Numbered from the stretch's first letter, positions 27,498 through 36,916 are shown. The stretch is DNA of 64,000 nucleotides from Streptomyces sp. YIM 130001 (GCF_003574445.1 NZ_KZ984555.1:210360-274359), one strand, 5' to 3'. Numbers and translations are program-made. The notes: a model not told the origin generated them from the sequence alone.

Positions 27498-28479
27498 CGC
27501 GCAGCGTCTCCTTCCAGAAGTGGCAGGCGCTCTGGCGGTCCTCGGAGACCGTCGCGAGCGGGGGCACATCGGTGCGACAGACGTCCTGGGCCCGTGGGCA
27601 GCGCGGGTTGAAGGCACAACCGGGCGGGATGGCCGTCAGGTTGGGCGGCAGCCCCTTGATCGCGTACAGCTCGTGGCCCTTCTGGTCGAGCCGCGGGATC
27701 GAGTCGAGCAGGCCCTTGGTGTACGGATGGGCGGGCGCCTTGTAGATGTCGTGCACCGGGGCCGACTCGACGATGCGGCCCGCGTACATCACGGCGATCT
27801 TGTCGGCGACGTCCGCGACCACGCCGAGGTCGTGGGTGATGAGGATCAGGCCCATGTTCAGTTCGCGCTGGAGTTCCGCGAGGAGGTCCATGACCTGGGC
27901 CTGCACGGTGACGTCGAGAGCGGTGGTGGGCTCGTCGGCGATGATCAGGGCGGGTTCGAGCGCGAGTGCCATCGCGATCATGATGCGCTGGCGCATACCG
28001 CCGGAGAACTGGTGCGGGTACTGGCCGATGCGTTCCTTCGCGGCCGGGATCCGTACGCGGTCCATGAGTTCGAGGGCCTTGGCCCGCGCGTCCTTCTTCG
28101 ACATGCCGCGGTGCACGGTGAACATCTCGCCGAGCTGGTCGCCGACGCTGAGCACCGGGTTGAGCGACGACAGCGCGTCCTGGAAGATCATCGCCATCTC
28201 GGCGCCGCGGACCTTGCGCCGTTCCTCCTCCTTGAGCCGGAGGAGGTCGCGGCCCTGGAAGTTGATCTCGCCGGCGGTGATCTTCCCGGGCGGGATGTCG
28301 AGGATGCCCATGATGGCCTGCGCGGTGACGGACTTGCCGGAGCCGGACTCACCGAGCACGGCCAGGGTCTCGCCGGGTTCGACGGAGTACGTGACGCCGT
28401 TGACCGCCTTGGCGACGCCGTCCCTGGTGCGGAATTCCACGTGCAGATCGCGTACGTCGAGCAACATCGCGTCGGTCAC
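27490..28479 (-). CDS. peptide ABC transporter ATP-binding protein, OppD/DppD type (operon 1)
   Basis: 329 residues. Walker A GESGSGKS, signature FSGGMRQR, Walker B PALIIADEP and H-loop ITHDLGVVAD are all intact. The C-terminal OppD extension has four Cys (CAFNPRCPRAQDVC and CHFWKE). It pairs with the OppF-type subunit as the nucleotide-binding heterodimer. The GTG start at 28479 overlaps the permease stop by four bases; an in-frame ATG four codons on is the fallback. The overlap pattern shows one tightly packed operon. Confidence 0.92.
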   Translation of the reverse strand: MTDAMLLDVRDLHVEFRTRDGVAKAVNGVTYSVEPGETLAVLGESGSGKSVTAQAIMGILDIPPGKITAGEINFQGRDLLRLKEEERRKVRGAEMAMIFQDALSSLNPVLSVGDQLGEMFTVHRGMSKKDARAKALELMDRVRIPAAKERIGQYPHQFSGGMRQRIMIAMALALEPALIIADEPTTALDVTVQAQVMDLLAELQRELNMGLILITHDLGVVADVADKIAVMYAGRIVESAPVHDIYKAPAHPYTKGLLDSIPRLDQKGHELYAIKGLPPNLTAIPPGCAFNPRCPRAQDVCRTDVPPLATVSEDRQSACHFWKETLRDA

Positions 28480-29453
28480 CTCAGCTTGGGGTCGAGGGCG
28501 TCGCGCACCGCGTCGCCGAGCATGATGAAGGCGAGCACGGTGATGCTCAGCGCACCCGCGGGCCACAGGAGCATGTGCGGGGCGTTGCGGATGGACTGGG
28601 CGGCGTTGGAGATGTCGATGCCCCAGGACACGGTGGGCGGCCGGAGCCCGACACCGAGGAACGACAGGGTGGCCTCGAGTGCGATGTAGGTACCGAGCGC
28701 GATGGTCGCGACGACGATCACCGGGGCGACGGCGTTGGGCGTCACATGGCGCAGCAGCATGCGGGAGTTGCTCGCACCGAGGGCACGCGCGGCCTGCACG
28801 TAGTCGTTCTGTTTGGCGGTGATCACCGATCCTCGGGCGATACGGGAGATCTGCGGCCAGCCGAGCAGCACGATGAATCCGACCACCGGCCACACGGTGG
28901 TGGAGGTGACGACGGACAGCAGCACCAGGCCGCCGAGGATGATCGGGATGCCGAAGAAGATGTCGGCGATACGCGAGAGCAGCGCGTCCCACCAGCCGCC
29001 GAAGAACCCGGCGAGGCCGCCGAGCACGCTGCCGAGCAGCGCGGCACCGACGGTCGCACAGACGCCGACGGTGATGGAGGCGCGCGCCCCGTGCACGGTG
29101 CGGGTGTAGACGTCGCAGCCCTGGGTGTCGAAGCCGAAGGGGTGGCCGGGTGCGGACCCCTCCTCGGACTTGGCCAGATCGCACTTGAGCGGGTCGCCGC
29201 TCGCGATCAGCTGCGGCCAGATGGCGATCAGCACCAGGAAGACGATGAGCAGCGCGGAGACGATGAAGATCGGGTTGCGGCGCAGCTGGTGCCAGGCGTC
29301 GGACCACAGGCTGCGTGCCTTGGCCTCGGCTCCGGTGCCTGCCGGCCCTCCGGGCGTGCTCTGCAGGGACTCGGCCTCGTTCATGGCGAGGTCCATGGCT
29401 CCGCCACCGCCGGTCGGTGCCATGGCTTGCTTCGGGTCGTGCTGCTCAGGCAT
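28476..29453 (-). CDS. peptide ABC transporter permease, OppC/DppC type (operon 1)
   Basis: 325 residues with an N-terminal cytoplasmic extension of about 55 residues, then six transmembrane helices and a large external loop after the first (KCDLAKSEEGSAPGHPFGFD). The EAA loop that contacts the ATPases is QNDYVQAARALGASNSRMLLRHVTPN. The C-terminal FIMLGDAVRDALDPKLR is the family ending. Two Cys in the first external loop may form a disulfide. It overlaps the OppB-type gene by eight bases. Confidence 0.92.
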   Translation of the reverse strand: MPEQHDPKQAMAPTGGGGAMDLAMNEAESLQSTPGGPAGTGAEAKARSLWSDAWHQLRRNPIFIVSALLIVFLVLIAIWPQLIASGDPLKCDLAKSEEGSAPGHPFGFDTQGCDVYTRTVHGARASITVGVCATVGAALLGSVLGGLAGFFGGWWDALLSRIADIFFGIPIILGGLVLLSVVTSTTVWPVVGFIVLLGWPQISRIARGSVITAKQNDYVQAARALGASNSRMLLRHVTPNAVAPVIVVATIALGTYIALEATLSFLGVGLRPPTVSWGIDISNAAQSIRNAPHMLLWPAGALSITVLAFIMLGDAVRDALDPKLR

Positions 29454-30369
29454 ATCGGATCCTCGGGTCGAGCACCGCGTACAGGAGGTCGACGAGCAGG
29501 TTGGCGAGCAGGAAGACGATCACGAGGATGGTCACGAAGCCGACGACGGTCGGTGCGTTGTTGCGCAGAATGCCCTGGTAGATCTGGAAGCCGACGCCAT
29601 GGATGTTGAAGATCTTCTCGGTGACGATGGCGCCGCCCATCAGGGACCCGATGTCGGTGCCGACGAAGGTGATGACCGGGATCAGCGAATTCCTCAGCAG
29701 GTGGCGGGTGATGACGCGGCGCCGGGGCAGTCCCTTGGCGACGGCGGTTCGCACGTAGTCGGCGCGTACGTTCTCCGCGATGGAGGTCCGGGTCAGGCGG
29801 GTGACGTACGCGAGGGAGACCAGGGCGAGCACGATGCCGGGCAGGATCAGCTCGCCGAACGGGGCGTCGGTGGACACCGTCGGCCGGATCACACCCCACT
29901 TCACACCGAACAGGAACTGCAGCACGTAGCCGGTCACGAAGGTCGGCACCGAGATGACGATCAGCGTGAGGATCAGCACGCTGCTGTCGACGGCACGCCC
30001 GCGGCGCAGTCCGCTGACGACGCCGAGCGTGACGCCCACGATCAGCTCGATGACGATCGCCACGATGGTCAGACGGAGCGTCACCGGGTAGGCGGAGGCC
30101 AGGAGTTCGGTGACCTTCTGGCCGTTGAACGCCGTACCGAAGTCGCCCTGGAAGATCTGCCCCATGTAGTGCAGGTACTGCTTCCACAGCGGCTGATCGA
30201 GGTACAGGTCGTGCCGGATGCGGGCGGCGGTGGCGGGGTCCGGGGCCTTGTCGCCGAAGAGCGCGGCCACCGGGTCACCGAGCGCGTACACCATGAAGAA
30301 GATCAGGAACGTACTGCCGATGAACACCGGGATCATCTGGAGCAGCCGCCGGATCACATACCGTCCCAT
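29446..30369 (-). CDS. peptide ABC transporter permease, OppB/DppB type (operon 1)
   Basis: 307 residues beginning MGRYVIRRLLQMIPVFIG, the usual OppB start, with six transmembrane helices. The EAA motif is ADYVRTAVAKGLPRRRVITRHLLRN, and the C-terminus LVDLLYAVLDPRIRYA is characteristic. It forms the membrane channel with the OppC-type subunit. Seventy bases containing a hairpin separate it from the binding-protein gene upstream, whereas all later genes in the operon overlap. This suggests the binding protein is made in excess over the membrane subunits. Confidence 0.92.
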   Translation of the reverse strand: MGRYVIRRLLQMIPVFIGSTFLIFFMVYALGDPVAALFGDKAPDPATAARIRHDLYLDQPLWKQYLHYMGQIFQGDFGTAFNGQKVTELLASAYPVTLRLTIVAIVIELIVGVTLGVVSGLRRGRAVDSSVLILTLIVISVPTFVTGYVLQFLFGVKWGVIRPTVSTDAPFGELILPGIVLALVSLAYVTRLTRTSIAENVRADYVRTAVAKGLPRRRVITRHLLRNSLIPVITFVGTDIGSLMGGAIVTEKIFNIHGVGFQIYQGILRNNAPTVVGFVTILVIVFLLANLLVDLLYAVLDPRIRYA

Positions 30370-30389
30370 GAGGGCTCCGGAGCGTCGGT

Positions 30390-30430
30390 GGCGGCCGTCA
30401 CCTCTCGCACGGGAAAGGTGAACGGCCGCC
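30390..30430 (-). terminator. intercistronic hairpin between binding protein and permease (operon 1)
   Basis: Arms GGCGGCCGT-CACCT (30390-30403) and AGGTG-A-ACGGCCGCC (30416-30430) pair over 14 bp with one bulged A. It starts about ten bases after the binding-protein stop. It may be a partial terminator or an mRNA-stabilising element. The second operon has a counterpart. Confidence 0.65.
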
Positions 30431-30439
30431 GGGGGCAGG

Positions 30440-32074
30440 TCAGTTGACGGTGATCTCTTCGTAGACGGGGACGCTGAACTGGTTCAGGGCCACGTCACCG
30501 ACGTTCTCCGAATAGCCGGCGCTGCCGTTCTGGTACCAGAGCGGGATGGCCGGCATCTGGCCGGCGAGGAGCTTCTGGGCCTCCTGGAAGTCCTCCACGG
30601 CCTTGGCGGTGTCCGACTCCTGGTTGGCGCGGGCCACCAGGTCGTCGAACTTCTTGTCGGTGAACTTCCCGTAGTTGGAGGAGGCTCCCGTGGAGTAGAG
30701 CGGCTCCAGGAAGTTCTGGATCAGCGGGTAGTCCGCCTGCCAGCCGGAGCGGAAGGCGCCGGTCATCTTGAAGGTGCTCATCTGGTTCTTGAAGTCGGCG
30801 AAGGTGCCGACCGGGTTCACCGTGCAGACCGCGCCCTTGCCGAGCGCGTTGTTGATGCTGTTGCAGACCGCGTCCATCCACTCGCGGTGCGAGCCGGTGT
30901 CGACGTTCGAGGTGATGGTGACCTTGCCGCCGGGCAGTCCGCCGCCCTCGGCGATCAGCTTCTTGGCCTGCTCGGGGTTGTACTTGCAGGCGGCGCCGCA
31001 GCCTTCGGGGTCGTAGCCGCCCTTGTCGCCGAGGGCCGGGGACGTCCAGTCCTTCGCCGGGGTGCGGGTGTTCTGGAAGATCTGCTTGGTGATCTGCTCA
31101 CGGTTGATCGCCATGGACAGGCCCTGGCGGACCTTCTCCATCCCCTTCTTGCCCCAGTTCTTGTCGTAGAAGGGGAAGACCAGGGTCTGGATGATGAGGG
31201 CCGGCTGGTTGATGTACCGGTCGCCGAGGTCGCTCTTGACGTTCTTGAGCTGCTTGGCCGGCACGTCGTCGACGAGGTCGATGTTGCCGGCCATCAGGTC
31301 GGTGTACGCCGTGTTGTTGTCGGTGTAGACGTTGAGGTCGACGCCGCCGTTCTTGGCCGCGTCCTCTCCCTTGTACTCGTCCCACTTGCGGAGCTTCATG
31401 CCGGAGCCCTTGGTGTACGAGTCGACCACGTAGGGGCCGTTGCCGACGGGCTTCTTCAGCCAGGCGTCGTGGTTCTTGAAGAAGGACTGCGGGAGCGGCG
31501 AGAAAGCCTGGTAGCCGAGGGTCTGCGGCCACAGCGAGAACTTCTCGGCGAGCTTGACCGTGAACGTCTTGGCGTCCTTGACCACCAGGCCCGACATCGT
31601 CTTGGCGGTGGGCTTGCCGGACTCCGGGTGGACGGCGTCGTAGCCCTCGATGTTGTCGAAGAACGGGGAGTTGTTCTGGGTGTTGTCGACGTGCGCGCCG
31701 TAGTTCCAGGCGTCCACGAAGGACTTGGCGGTGACCTTCTCGCCGTTGCTGAAGGTCCAGCCGTCCTTGAGGGTGACGGTGAAGTTCTGCGAGTCCTTGG
31801 TGTCGATCTTCTCGGCCACCATGTTCTGCGCCTCGCCCGTCTTCGGGTCGTAGCGCACCAGACCGCGGAAGATCATGTCGAGGACCTTGCCGCCCTGCAC
31901 CTCGTTGGTGTTGGCCGGCTCCAGCGGGTTCTGCGGGTCTCCCCACGAGGACCGTACGATCCCGGAGCCGTCGCCGCCGCCACCACTGGTGTCGGCCCCG
32001 CCGCCGCAGGCAGTGGCCGCGAGCGCGACGGTCACCGCGCAGGCGATCCACTTGGCGTGTGTGACTCCCCGCAT
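30440..32074 (-). CDS. peptide-binding lipoprotein, family 5 (operon 1)
   Basis: A 544-residue extracellular solute-binding protein. The signal peptide ends in the lipobox ALAATAC, so Cys23 is lipid-anchored. Family 5 landmarks are GLVRYDPKTGEAQNMVAEK, WTFSNGEKVTAKSFVDAWNYG and GNGPYVVDSYTKG. It captures oligopeptides for the permease encoded downstream. SD TTAGGAGG is spaced well before the ATG. It is the first gene of the operon and closely resembles the protein at 37919. By position this operon equals S. coelicolor SCO5117-5121 (from memory), next to bldK. Confidence 0.92.
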   Translation of the reverse strand: MRGVTHAKWIACAVTVALAATACGGGADTSGGGGDGSGIVRSSWGDPQNPLEPANTNEVQGGKVLDMIFRGLVRYDPKTGEAQNMVAEKIDTKDSQNFTVTLKDGWTFSNGEKVTAKSFVDAWNYGAHVDNTQNNSPFFDNIEGYDAVHPESGKPTAKTMSGLVVKDAKTFTVKLAEKFSLWPQTLGYQAFSPLPQSFFKNHDAWLKKPVGNGPYVVDSYTKGSGMKLRKWDEYKGEDAAKNGGVDLNVYTDNNTAYTDLMAGNIDLVDDVPAKQLKNVKSDLGDRYINQPALIIQTLVFPFYDKNWGKKGMEKVRQGLSMAINREQITKQIFQNTRTPAKDWTSPALGDKGGYDPEGCGAACKYNPEQAKKLIAEGGGLPGGKVTITSNVDTGSHREWMDAVCNSINNALGKGAVCTVNPVGTFADFKNQMSTFKMTGAFRSGWQADYPLIQNFLEPLYSTGASSNYGKFTDKKFDDLVARANQESDTAKAVEDFQEAQKLLAGQMPAIPLWYQNGSAGYSENVGDVALNQFSVPVYEEITVN

Positions 32075-32474
32075 GGAGTACCTCCTAATCGGGCAAATGG
32101 AGACTTGCGATCAAATAGAACCCATCCTCAGTTGCTGCGCATCTTTACGTCTGCCGTCCGGGTTTCTTCCTAATGTCCGGCCCGGCGGCCCGAGCATCTC
32201 GCCCCGCCGTGACGCCCCTTCACCCGGTCCCGACGGCCGGCCGCACCCGAAGGCAACGCCGCCCGACCCTCTTCCGCACCAACAGGCCACTCAGCACAGG
32301 GAATTGAGCTGGAATCAGATTCACGGACACTCGAATCCCGGCATCCCATTTGACCAATACCGACTCAAATACCCGTCGATGACAGGCGAATACACCGATG
32401 CCGGAGACACATTGACACTCCGTAATTCGCCTGCGTAATATTCCGATCCGCAAGATCCAACAAGGGGGATAAAA
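32075..32474. other. AT-richer divergent intergenic region between peptide operon 1 and a secreted-protein gene
   Basis: No gene is recognised in these 400 bases. The left end must hold the operon 1 promoter (minus strand) and the right end the promoter of the secreted-protein gene; no convincing -35/-10 pair stands out. From about 32280 to 32470 the base composition is clearly lower in GC than the rest of the window. Confidence 0.5.
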
Positions 32475-32918
32475 ATGTTCCGCAGGCCCGCACGACTCGC
32501 CCTTGCCGCTTCCGCGGCAGCCCTTCTTTCGACCACGGTACTGACCAGTTCCGCGCAGGCGAAGGACGGCGACCCGTGGAAATGCAGCCATGGGAGCTCG
32601 GCCAGCGCCACCGACGCCGGCGGCCGGGACTCGTACGTGACCCATGTCGACCCGGACAACGGCGATCGAGTCGGAATGAATTTCACGGCGAACGGCGAAA
32701 AGCTGACCCAGTGGAATGACAGCGACGACACGGCGGACTACTACGCCAAGTTCTACAAGGGCAACAGCATCGACCTCACCTGGCACTGGAACCTGGAACC
32801 CAAGATGGCCGACTACACCTACAACTTCGAACGGCCCGAGGGCCAGAGGGTGCAGCTGGAGACGAAGCTGTTCCAGCCGTCGAAGGGCGGTTGCATCGAC
32901 AACGGCGGCGTGGCCTGA
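32475..32918 (+). CDS. small secreted protein of unknown function
   Basis: 147 residues. The Sec signal peptide (RRPARLALAASAAALLSTTV) has a likely cleavage after SSAQA, leaving about 118 residues. The mature protein has two Cys (WKCSHG and GGCIDN), positioned for a disulfide linking both ends, and many aromatic and charged residues (LTWHWNLEPKMADYTYNF). I do not recognise the family. The ATG follows AAGGGGGATAAAA. Codon use is less GC-biased than in its neighbours. It lies with the next gene between two duplicated peptide importer operons. Confidence 0.7.
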   Translation: MFRRPARLALAASAAALLSTTVLTSSAQAKDGDPWKCSHGSSASATDAGGRDSYVTHVDPDNGDRVGMNFTANGEKLTQWNDSDDTADYYAKFYKGNSIDLTWHWNLEPKMADYTYNFERPEGQRVQLETKLFQPSKGGCIDNGGVA

Positions 32919-32954
32919 CCGTCGTAGGCAACTCGGGAATCAGAGGTGCGGCTC

Positions 32955-33602
32955 ATGCGTAAGGCCTGGGTCGCCGCAACGCTCACAGCGATCCTGTTCA
33001 GCACCGGTTGCGGCGCGGAGGAGTCCGCCGGACGGTCGGAGGCGGCGAAAGAGAGCCCCTGTGCCGCGGAGTTCACCTGGGATGTCTCGGACAAGTGGAA
33101 ACTGGCTGTCCTTGACGAGCCGGTCGACATAAAATCCGGAGGAACTCTCAGAACTCGCGCCGCGCCCTACGATCCTCACCGGGCCACGGTTTCAGCAACC
33201 GGTTCGGACACGGGAAAGGCACGCGGAAGATCCCGCGGCACCTCGCCCAGTGATTCCGAGATCCTGAAAAGTCTGAGCAGCGACATCAGGAAACCTTTGG
33301 CGCACGTCGGAGAAAAGACCTCGGACGTGGCCCGGAAAGCCGAGGTGGAATTTCCGGGCAGCGCCGCGCGGCCCGTTTACTACCAAGGCCTCCGGGTCGT
33401 CGAGGCCACGTACCGATTTCACTGCTCCGGCTCCACGACGGGCGCCGGCAGCGGTCGTGTCGTCACGTGGGACAAATCGTCAGCCACCACCGGGCTGGTC
33501 GACTGCCTGAAGAAGCCTCGCGAGAATCCGCGGACCCACCTCGCCCGCCTCGCGGCGAAGAAGGGCTGTCCGGCCGGGAGTGCCGCCGCTCCCAGCTCCT
33601 GA
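32955..33602 (+). CDS. putative lipoprotein of unknown function
   Basis: About 215 residues with a short signal peptide and lipobox ILFSTGC, so it is probably membrane-anchored outside the cell. The mature part has Cys at SPCAAEF, FHCSGS, VDCLKK and KGCPAG, i.e. two possible disulfides. A conserved-looking stretch is FTWDVSDKWKLAVLDEPVDI. No family is recognised. I prefer the ATG at 32955, with AGAGG eight bases upstream, to the GTG at 32946. Codons such as AAA and GAA are more frequent than in neighbouring genes. It lies 36 bp after the secreted-protein gene and is likely cotranscribed. Confidence 0.65.
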   Translation: MRKAWVAATLTAILFSTGCGAEESAGRSEAAKESPCAAEFTWDVSDKWKLAVLDEPVDIKSGGTLRTRAAPYDPHRATVSATGSDTGKARGRSRGTSPSDSEILKSLSSDIRKPLAHVGEKTSDVARKAEVEFPGSAARPVYYQGLRVVEATYRFHCSGSTTGAGSGRVVTWDKSSATTGLVDCLKKPRENPRTHLARLAAKKGCPAGSAAAPSS

Positions 33603-33608
33603 ACACAC

Positions 33609-33645
33609 CGAAGCGCCCGGAACCGGATCGGTTCCGGGCGCTTCG
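33609..33645. terminator. strong bidirectional terminator between lipoprotein gene and peptide operon 2
   Basis: Perfect 16-bp stem CGAAGCGCCCGGAACC with a 5-base loop, six bases after the lipoprotein stop codon and about 100 bases beyond the convergent operon 2 stop. Confidence 0.85.
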
Positions 33646-33742
33646 GCGCTCACGCGGGAAGGCGACTCAGTGGACGGCCGACTTCCCGCTCACGGTGCTG
33701 GGACGAGGAATCGGCGCCGGTCCGACTCCGCCCCGCGCCCCG

Positions 33743-34891
33743 TCAGGCCGCGTGGACGACGTCCTTCTCCTCGGCGAAGTGGCAGGCCGATTCGTGTGCC
33801 ACCGGTGTGTCCGAGCTCTTGAAGCGCTCCGGGATCGCGAGCAGCGGCACCTCCTTGGAGCACTTGTCCTGCGCCTTCCAGCAGCGGGTGCGGAAGCGGC
33901 AGCCCGACGGCGGATTCGCCGGCGACGGCACGTCACCGGTCAGGATGATCCGCTCCCGGCCCTCACGGGCCTCGGGGTCCGGCACCGGCACGGCGGACAG
34001 CAGTGCCTGGGTGTACGGGTGCGTCGGGTGCTCGTAGATCGCCTGGTCGGACCCGATCTCCGCCATCTTGCCGAGGTACATGACGCCGACGCGGTCGGAG
34101 ATGTGTCGGACGATGGAGAGGTCGTGGGCGATGAAGATGTACGACAGGTTGAACTCGTCCTGCAGACGCTCCATCAGGTTGATGACCTGTGCCTGGACCG
34201 AGACGTCGAGCGCGGAGACCGGCTCGTCGCAGATGATGATCTCGGGGTTCAGGGCGAGCCCGCGGGCGATGCCGATGCGCTGACGCTGGCCGCCGGAGAA
34301 CTGGTGGGGGTACCGGTTGATGTACTCCGGGTTGAGCCCGACCACGTCCAGGAGTTCCTGGACCCTGCGCCTGCGGTCACCCTTCGGCGCCACCTCGGGG
34401 TGGATGTCGAAGGGTTCGCCGATGATGTCGCCGACGGTCATCCGGGGGTTCAGGGACGTGTACGGGTCCTGGAACACCATCTGGATGTTGCGGCGCACGG
34501 CCTTCAGGGCGCGGCCGGACAGCTTGGTGATGTCCTGGCCCTTGTAGAAGACCTCGCCCGCGGTCGCCTGCTCCAGCATCATCAGGAGCTTGGCGACGGT
34601 CGACTTGCCGCAGCCGGACTCGCCCACGATGCCGAGGGTCTCGCCCTGGTGCAGGTCGAAGGAGATTCCGTCGACGGCCTTGACCGCGCCGACCTGCCGC
34701 TTGAACAGGATGCCCTGGGTCAGCGGGAAGTGCTTGACCAGGTTCCGCACCTGCAGAATCGGCTCGCCGCGGTCGACGGACGCCTCGATCGCGGCGACCG
34801 CCTCGGTCTCGCTCGCGGCGTCCAGCTCGTCCACCTCGGAGACGTTCGGCGTCGCGTCGGCGGGCTCCTCGGCCTTGTTGACCTCAGCCAT
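33743..34891 (-). CDS. peptide ABC transporter ATP-binding protein, OppF type (operon 2)
   Basis: A 382-residue ATPase. After an acidic N-terminal extension (AEEPADATPNVSEVDELDAA) it has Walker A GESGCGKST, signature FSGGQRQR, Walker B PEIIICDEP and H-loop FIAHDLS. The C-terminal Cys-rich tail is present (CRFRTRCWKAQDKC, CHFAEEK). It closely resembles the operon 1 OppF at both protein and DNA level in the core. It overlaps the upstream ATPase gene by eight bases. By position it would correspond to BldKE of S. coelicolor, which is recollection. Confidence 0.93.
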   Translation of the reverse strand: MAEVNKAEEPADATPNVSEVDELDAASETEAVAAIEASVDRGEPILQVRNLVKHFPLTQGILFKRQVGAVKAVDGISFDLHQGETLGIVGESGCGKSTVAKLLMMLEQATAGEVFYKGQDITKLSGRALKAVRRNIQMVFQDPYTSLNPRMTVGDIIGEPFDIHPEVAPKGDRRRRVQELLDVVGLNPEYINRYPHQFSGGQRQRIGIARGLALNPEIIICDEPVSALDVSVQAQVINLMERLQDEFNLSYIFIAHDLSIVRHISDRVGVMYLGKMAEIGSDQAIYEHPTHPYTQALLSAVPVPDPEAREGRERIILTGDVPSPANPPSGCRFRTRCWKAQDKCSKEVPLLAIPERFKSSDTPVAHESACHFAEEKDVVHAA

Positions 34892-35945
34892 GGATCGTCT
34901 CCTCCCAGAAGTGGCATGCGCTGCCGCGGCCCGGCAGGTCGGTCCCGTCCTGCTCCGTCACGGGGACGAGTGCCGGGATCTCGGTGCGGCAGATGTCCTG
35001 CGCCTTGGGGCACCGCGGGTTGAACGGGCAACCCGACGGCACGTGCATCAGGTTGGGCGGCAGGCCCTTGATCGCGTAGAGCTCCTGGCCCTTCTGGTCG
35101 AGCCGCGGGATCGAGTCGAGCAGACCGCGCGTGTACGGGTGCGCGGGGCGCTTGTACAGCTCGTGCACCGGCGCGGTCTCGACGATCCGGCCCGCGTACA
35201 TCACCGCGATCTTGTCGGCGACGTCCGCGACCACACCCAGGTCGTGGGTGATCAGGATCAGACCCATGTTGAATTCCTGCTGCAACTCCGCGAGCAGGTC
35301 CATCACCTGGGCCTGGACCGTCACGTCGAGAGCCGTGGTCGGCTCGTCGGCGATGATCAGGTCCGGCTCGAGCGCGAGCGCCATGGCGATCATGATGCGC
35401 TGGCGCATACCGCCGGAGAACTGGTGCGGGAAGTCGTTCACCCGGTCCTTGGCGGCCGGGATCTTCACCCGCTCCATGAGCTCAATGGCCTTCACCTTGG
35501 CCTGCTTGCGGCTCAGTCCCTCGTGCACGCGGAACATCTCGCCGAGCTGATAGCCCACCGAGAGCACGGGGTTGAGCGAGGAGAGCGCGTCCTGGAAGAT
35601 CATCGCGATCTTCTGGCCGCGGATCTTCCGCCGCTCCTCGTTCGACATGGTGAGCATGTCCTGGCCGCGGAAGAGGATCTCTCCCTGCGGGATCTTCCCC
35701 GGCGGCATGTCGAGGATGCCCATGACGGCCTGGGCCGTCACCGACTTGCCGGAGCCGGACTCACCGAGGACGGCGAGCGTCTCGCCCGCGTCCACGCTGT
35801 AGTTGACGCCGTTGACGGCCTTGACCACGCCGTCGCGGGTGTGGAATTCGACGTGCAGGTCCCGGACATCCAGGAGTCTGCCGCCGTGGTCCCCACCCGA
35901 GCGGGAGGAGGGGGCCGAGTCCGAGTTGATCTCTATGCTGGTCAT
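34884..35945 (-). CDS. peptide ABC transporter ATP-binding protein, OppD type (operon 2)
   Basis: 353 residues. An N-terminal polar extension (INSDSAPSSRSGGDHGG) precedes Walker A GESGSGKS, signature FSGGMRQR, Walker B PDLIIADEP and H-loop ITHDLGVVAD. The C-terminal Cys-rich segment is present (CPFNPRCPKAQDIC, CHFWEE). It forms the ATPase pair with the next gene, whose start it overlaps by eight bases. The ATG lies 11 bp after the permease gene, a looser join than the GTGA overlap seen at this position in operon 1. Confidence 0.92.
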   Translation of the reverse strand: MTSIEINSDSAPSSRSGGDHGGRLLDVRDLHVEFHTRDGVVKAVNGVNYSVDAGETLAVLGESGSGKSVTAQAVMGILDMPPGKIPQGEILFRGQDMLTMSNEERRKIRGQKIAMIFQDALSSLNPVLSVGYQLGEMFRVHEGLSRKQAKVKAIELMERVKIPAAKDRVNDFPHQFSGGMRQRIMIAMALALEPDLIIADEPTTALDVTVQAQVMDLLAELQQEFNMGLILITHDLGVVADVADKIAVMYAGRIVETAPVHELYKRPAHPYTRGLLDSIPRLDQKGQELYAIKGLPPNLMHVPSGCPFNPRCPKAQDICRTEIPALVPVTEQDGTDLPGRGSACHFWEETIHG

Positions 35946-35956
35946 GTACGCCTCCC

Positions 35957-36916
35957 TCAGCGCAGCTTCGGGTCGAGGGCTTCGCGCACCGCGTCGCCGA
36001 GCATGATGAACGCCAGCACCGTGAGGCTGAGCATTCCGGCCGGGAAGAAGAGCGTGTGCGGGTTGTTGCGGATGTCGGCGACGGCGTCGGAGATGTCGCC
36101 GCCCCAGGAGATCTCGCCGCCTGCGAGGCCGAGACCGAGGAACGAGAGCGTCGACTCGGCGACGATGTACGTACCGAGTGCGATGGTCGCGATCACGATC
36201 ACCGGGGCCATGGCGTTGGGCAGGATGTGCCGGAGCAGGATCCGCTTGGTTCCGGCGCCGAGAGCACGGGCCGCCGTCACGTAGTCGGAGTGCTTGGTCG
36301 TGATGACCGCACCCCGCATGACGCGGGTGATCTGCGTCCAGCCGAGGAAGGCCAGAGCGCCGGTGACGACCCACACGCTGCGGTTGGGGAAGGCGTTCAG
36401 GACGACCATCGCGCCGAGCAGGAACGGGATTCCGAAGAACACGTCGGTGAGGCGGGAGATGAGGGTGTCCCAGAAGCCACCGAAGTAGCCGGCCAGCATT
36501 CCCATCAGTCCGCCGAAGAGCGTGATCAGGATGGTCACGCCGAAGCCGACCATCACCGAGTTGCGCGTGCCGTGCACGACGCGGGCGTAGATGCTCCGCC
36601 CCTGCCGGTCGTAGCCGAACCAGTCCTCCTGGAAGAGGTGACCGTACGAAGGCTTCTGCAGGAAGTGGTTCTGCAGGTCACCCGACGCGGGGTTGGTGCT
36701 GGTGAAGAGGCTGGGGAAGGCCGCCACGAGGAGGACCAGGATGATCAGCAGTCCACCGATGACGAAGAGCGGCCGGCGGCGCAGATCGCGCCACGCGTCG
36801 CCCCACAGGCTCCGCGGCTTGCCGACGTTGCCCCCGCCGTTCTTCGGCTCAGCGGCCGTGACGTCCGCCGATGGGCCTGTCGCGTCCGTCGTTTCCGTCT
36901 TGGTCAGGTCAGGCAT
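35957..36916 (-). CDS. peptide ABC transporter permease, OppC type (operon 2)
   Basis: 319 residues: a cytoplasmic N-terminal tail of about 50, then six transmembrane helices. The large first external loop (TSTNPASGDLQNHFLQKPSY) is shorter and lacks the Cys pair of the operon 1 protein. The EAA loop is HSDYVTAARALGAGTKRILLRHILPN. The C-terminus FIMLGDAVREALDPKLR is nearly identical to its paralogue. It overlaps the OppB gene by eight bases. Confidence 0.92.
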   Translation of the reverse strand: MPDLTKTETTDATGPSADVTAAEPKNGGGNVGKPRSLWGDAWRDLRRRPLFVIGGLLIILVLLVAAFPSLFTSTNPASGDLQNHFLQKPSYGHLFQEDWFGYDRQGRSIYARVVHGTRNSVMVGFGVTILITLFGGLMGMLAGYFGGFWDTLISRLTDVFFGIPFLLGAMVVLNAFPNRSVWVVTGALAFLGWTQITRVMRGAVITTKHSDYVTAARALGAGTKRILLRHILPNAMAPVIVIATIALGTYIVAESTLSFLGLGLAGGEISWGGDISDAVADIRNNPHTLFFPAGMLSLTVLAFIMLGDAVREALDPKLR

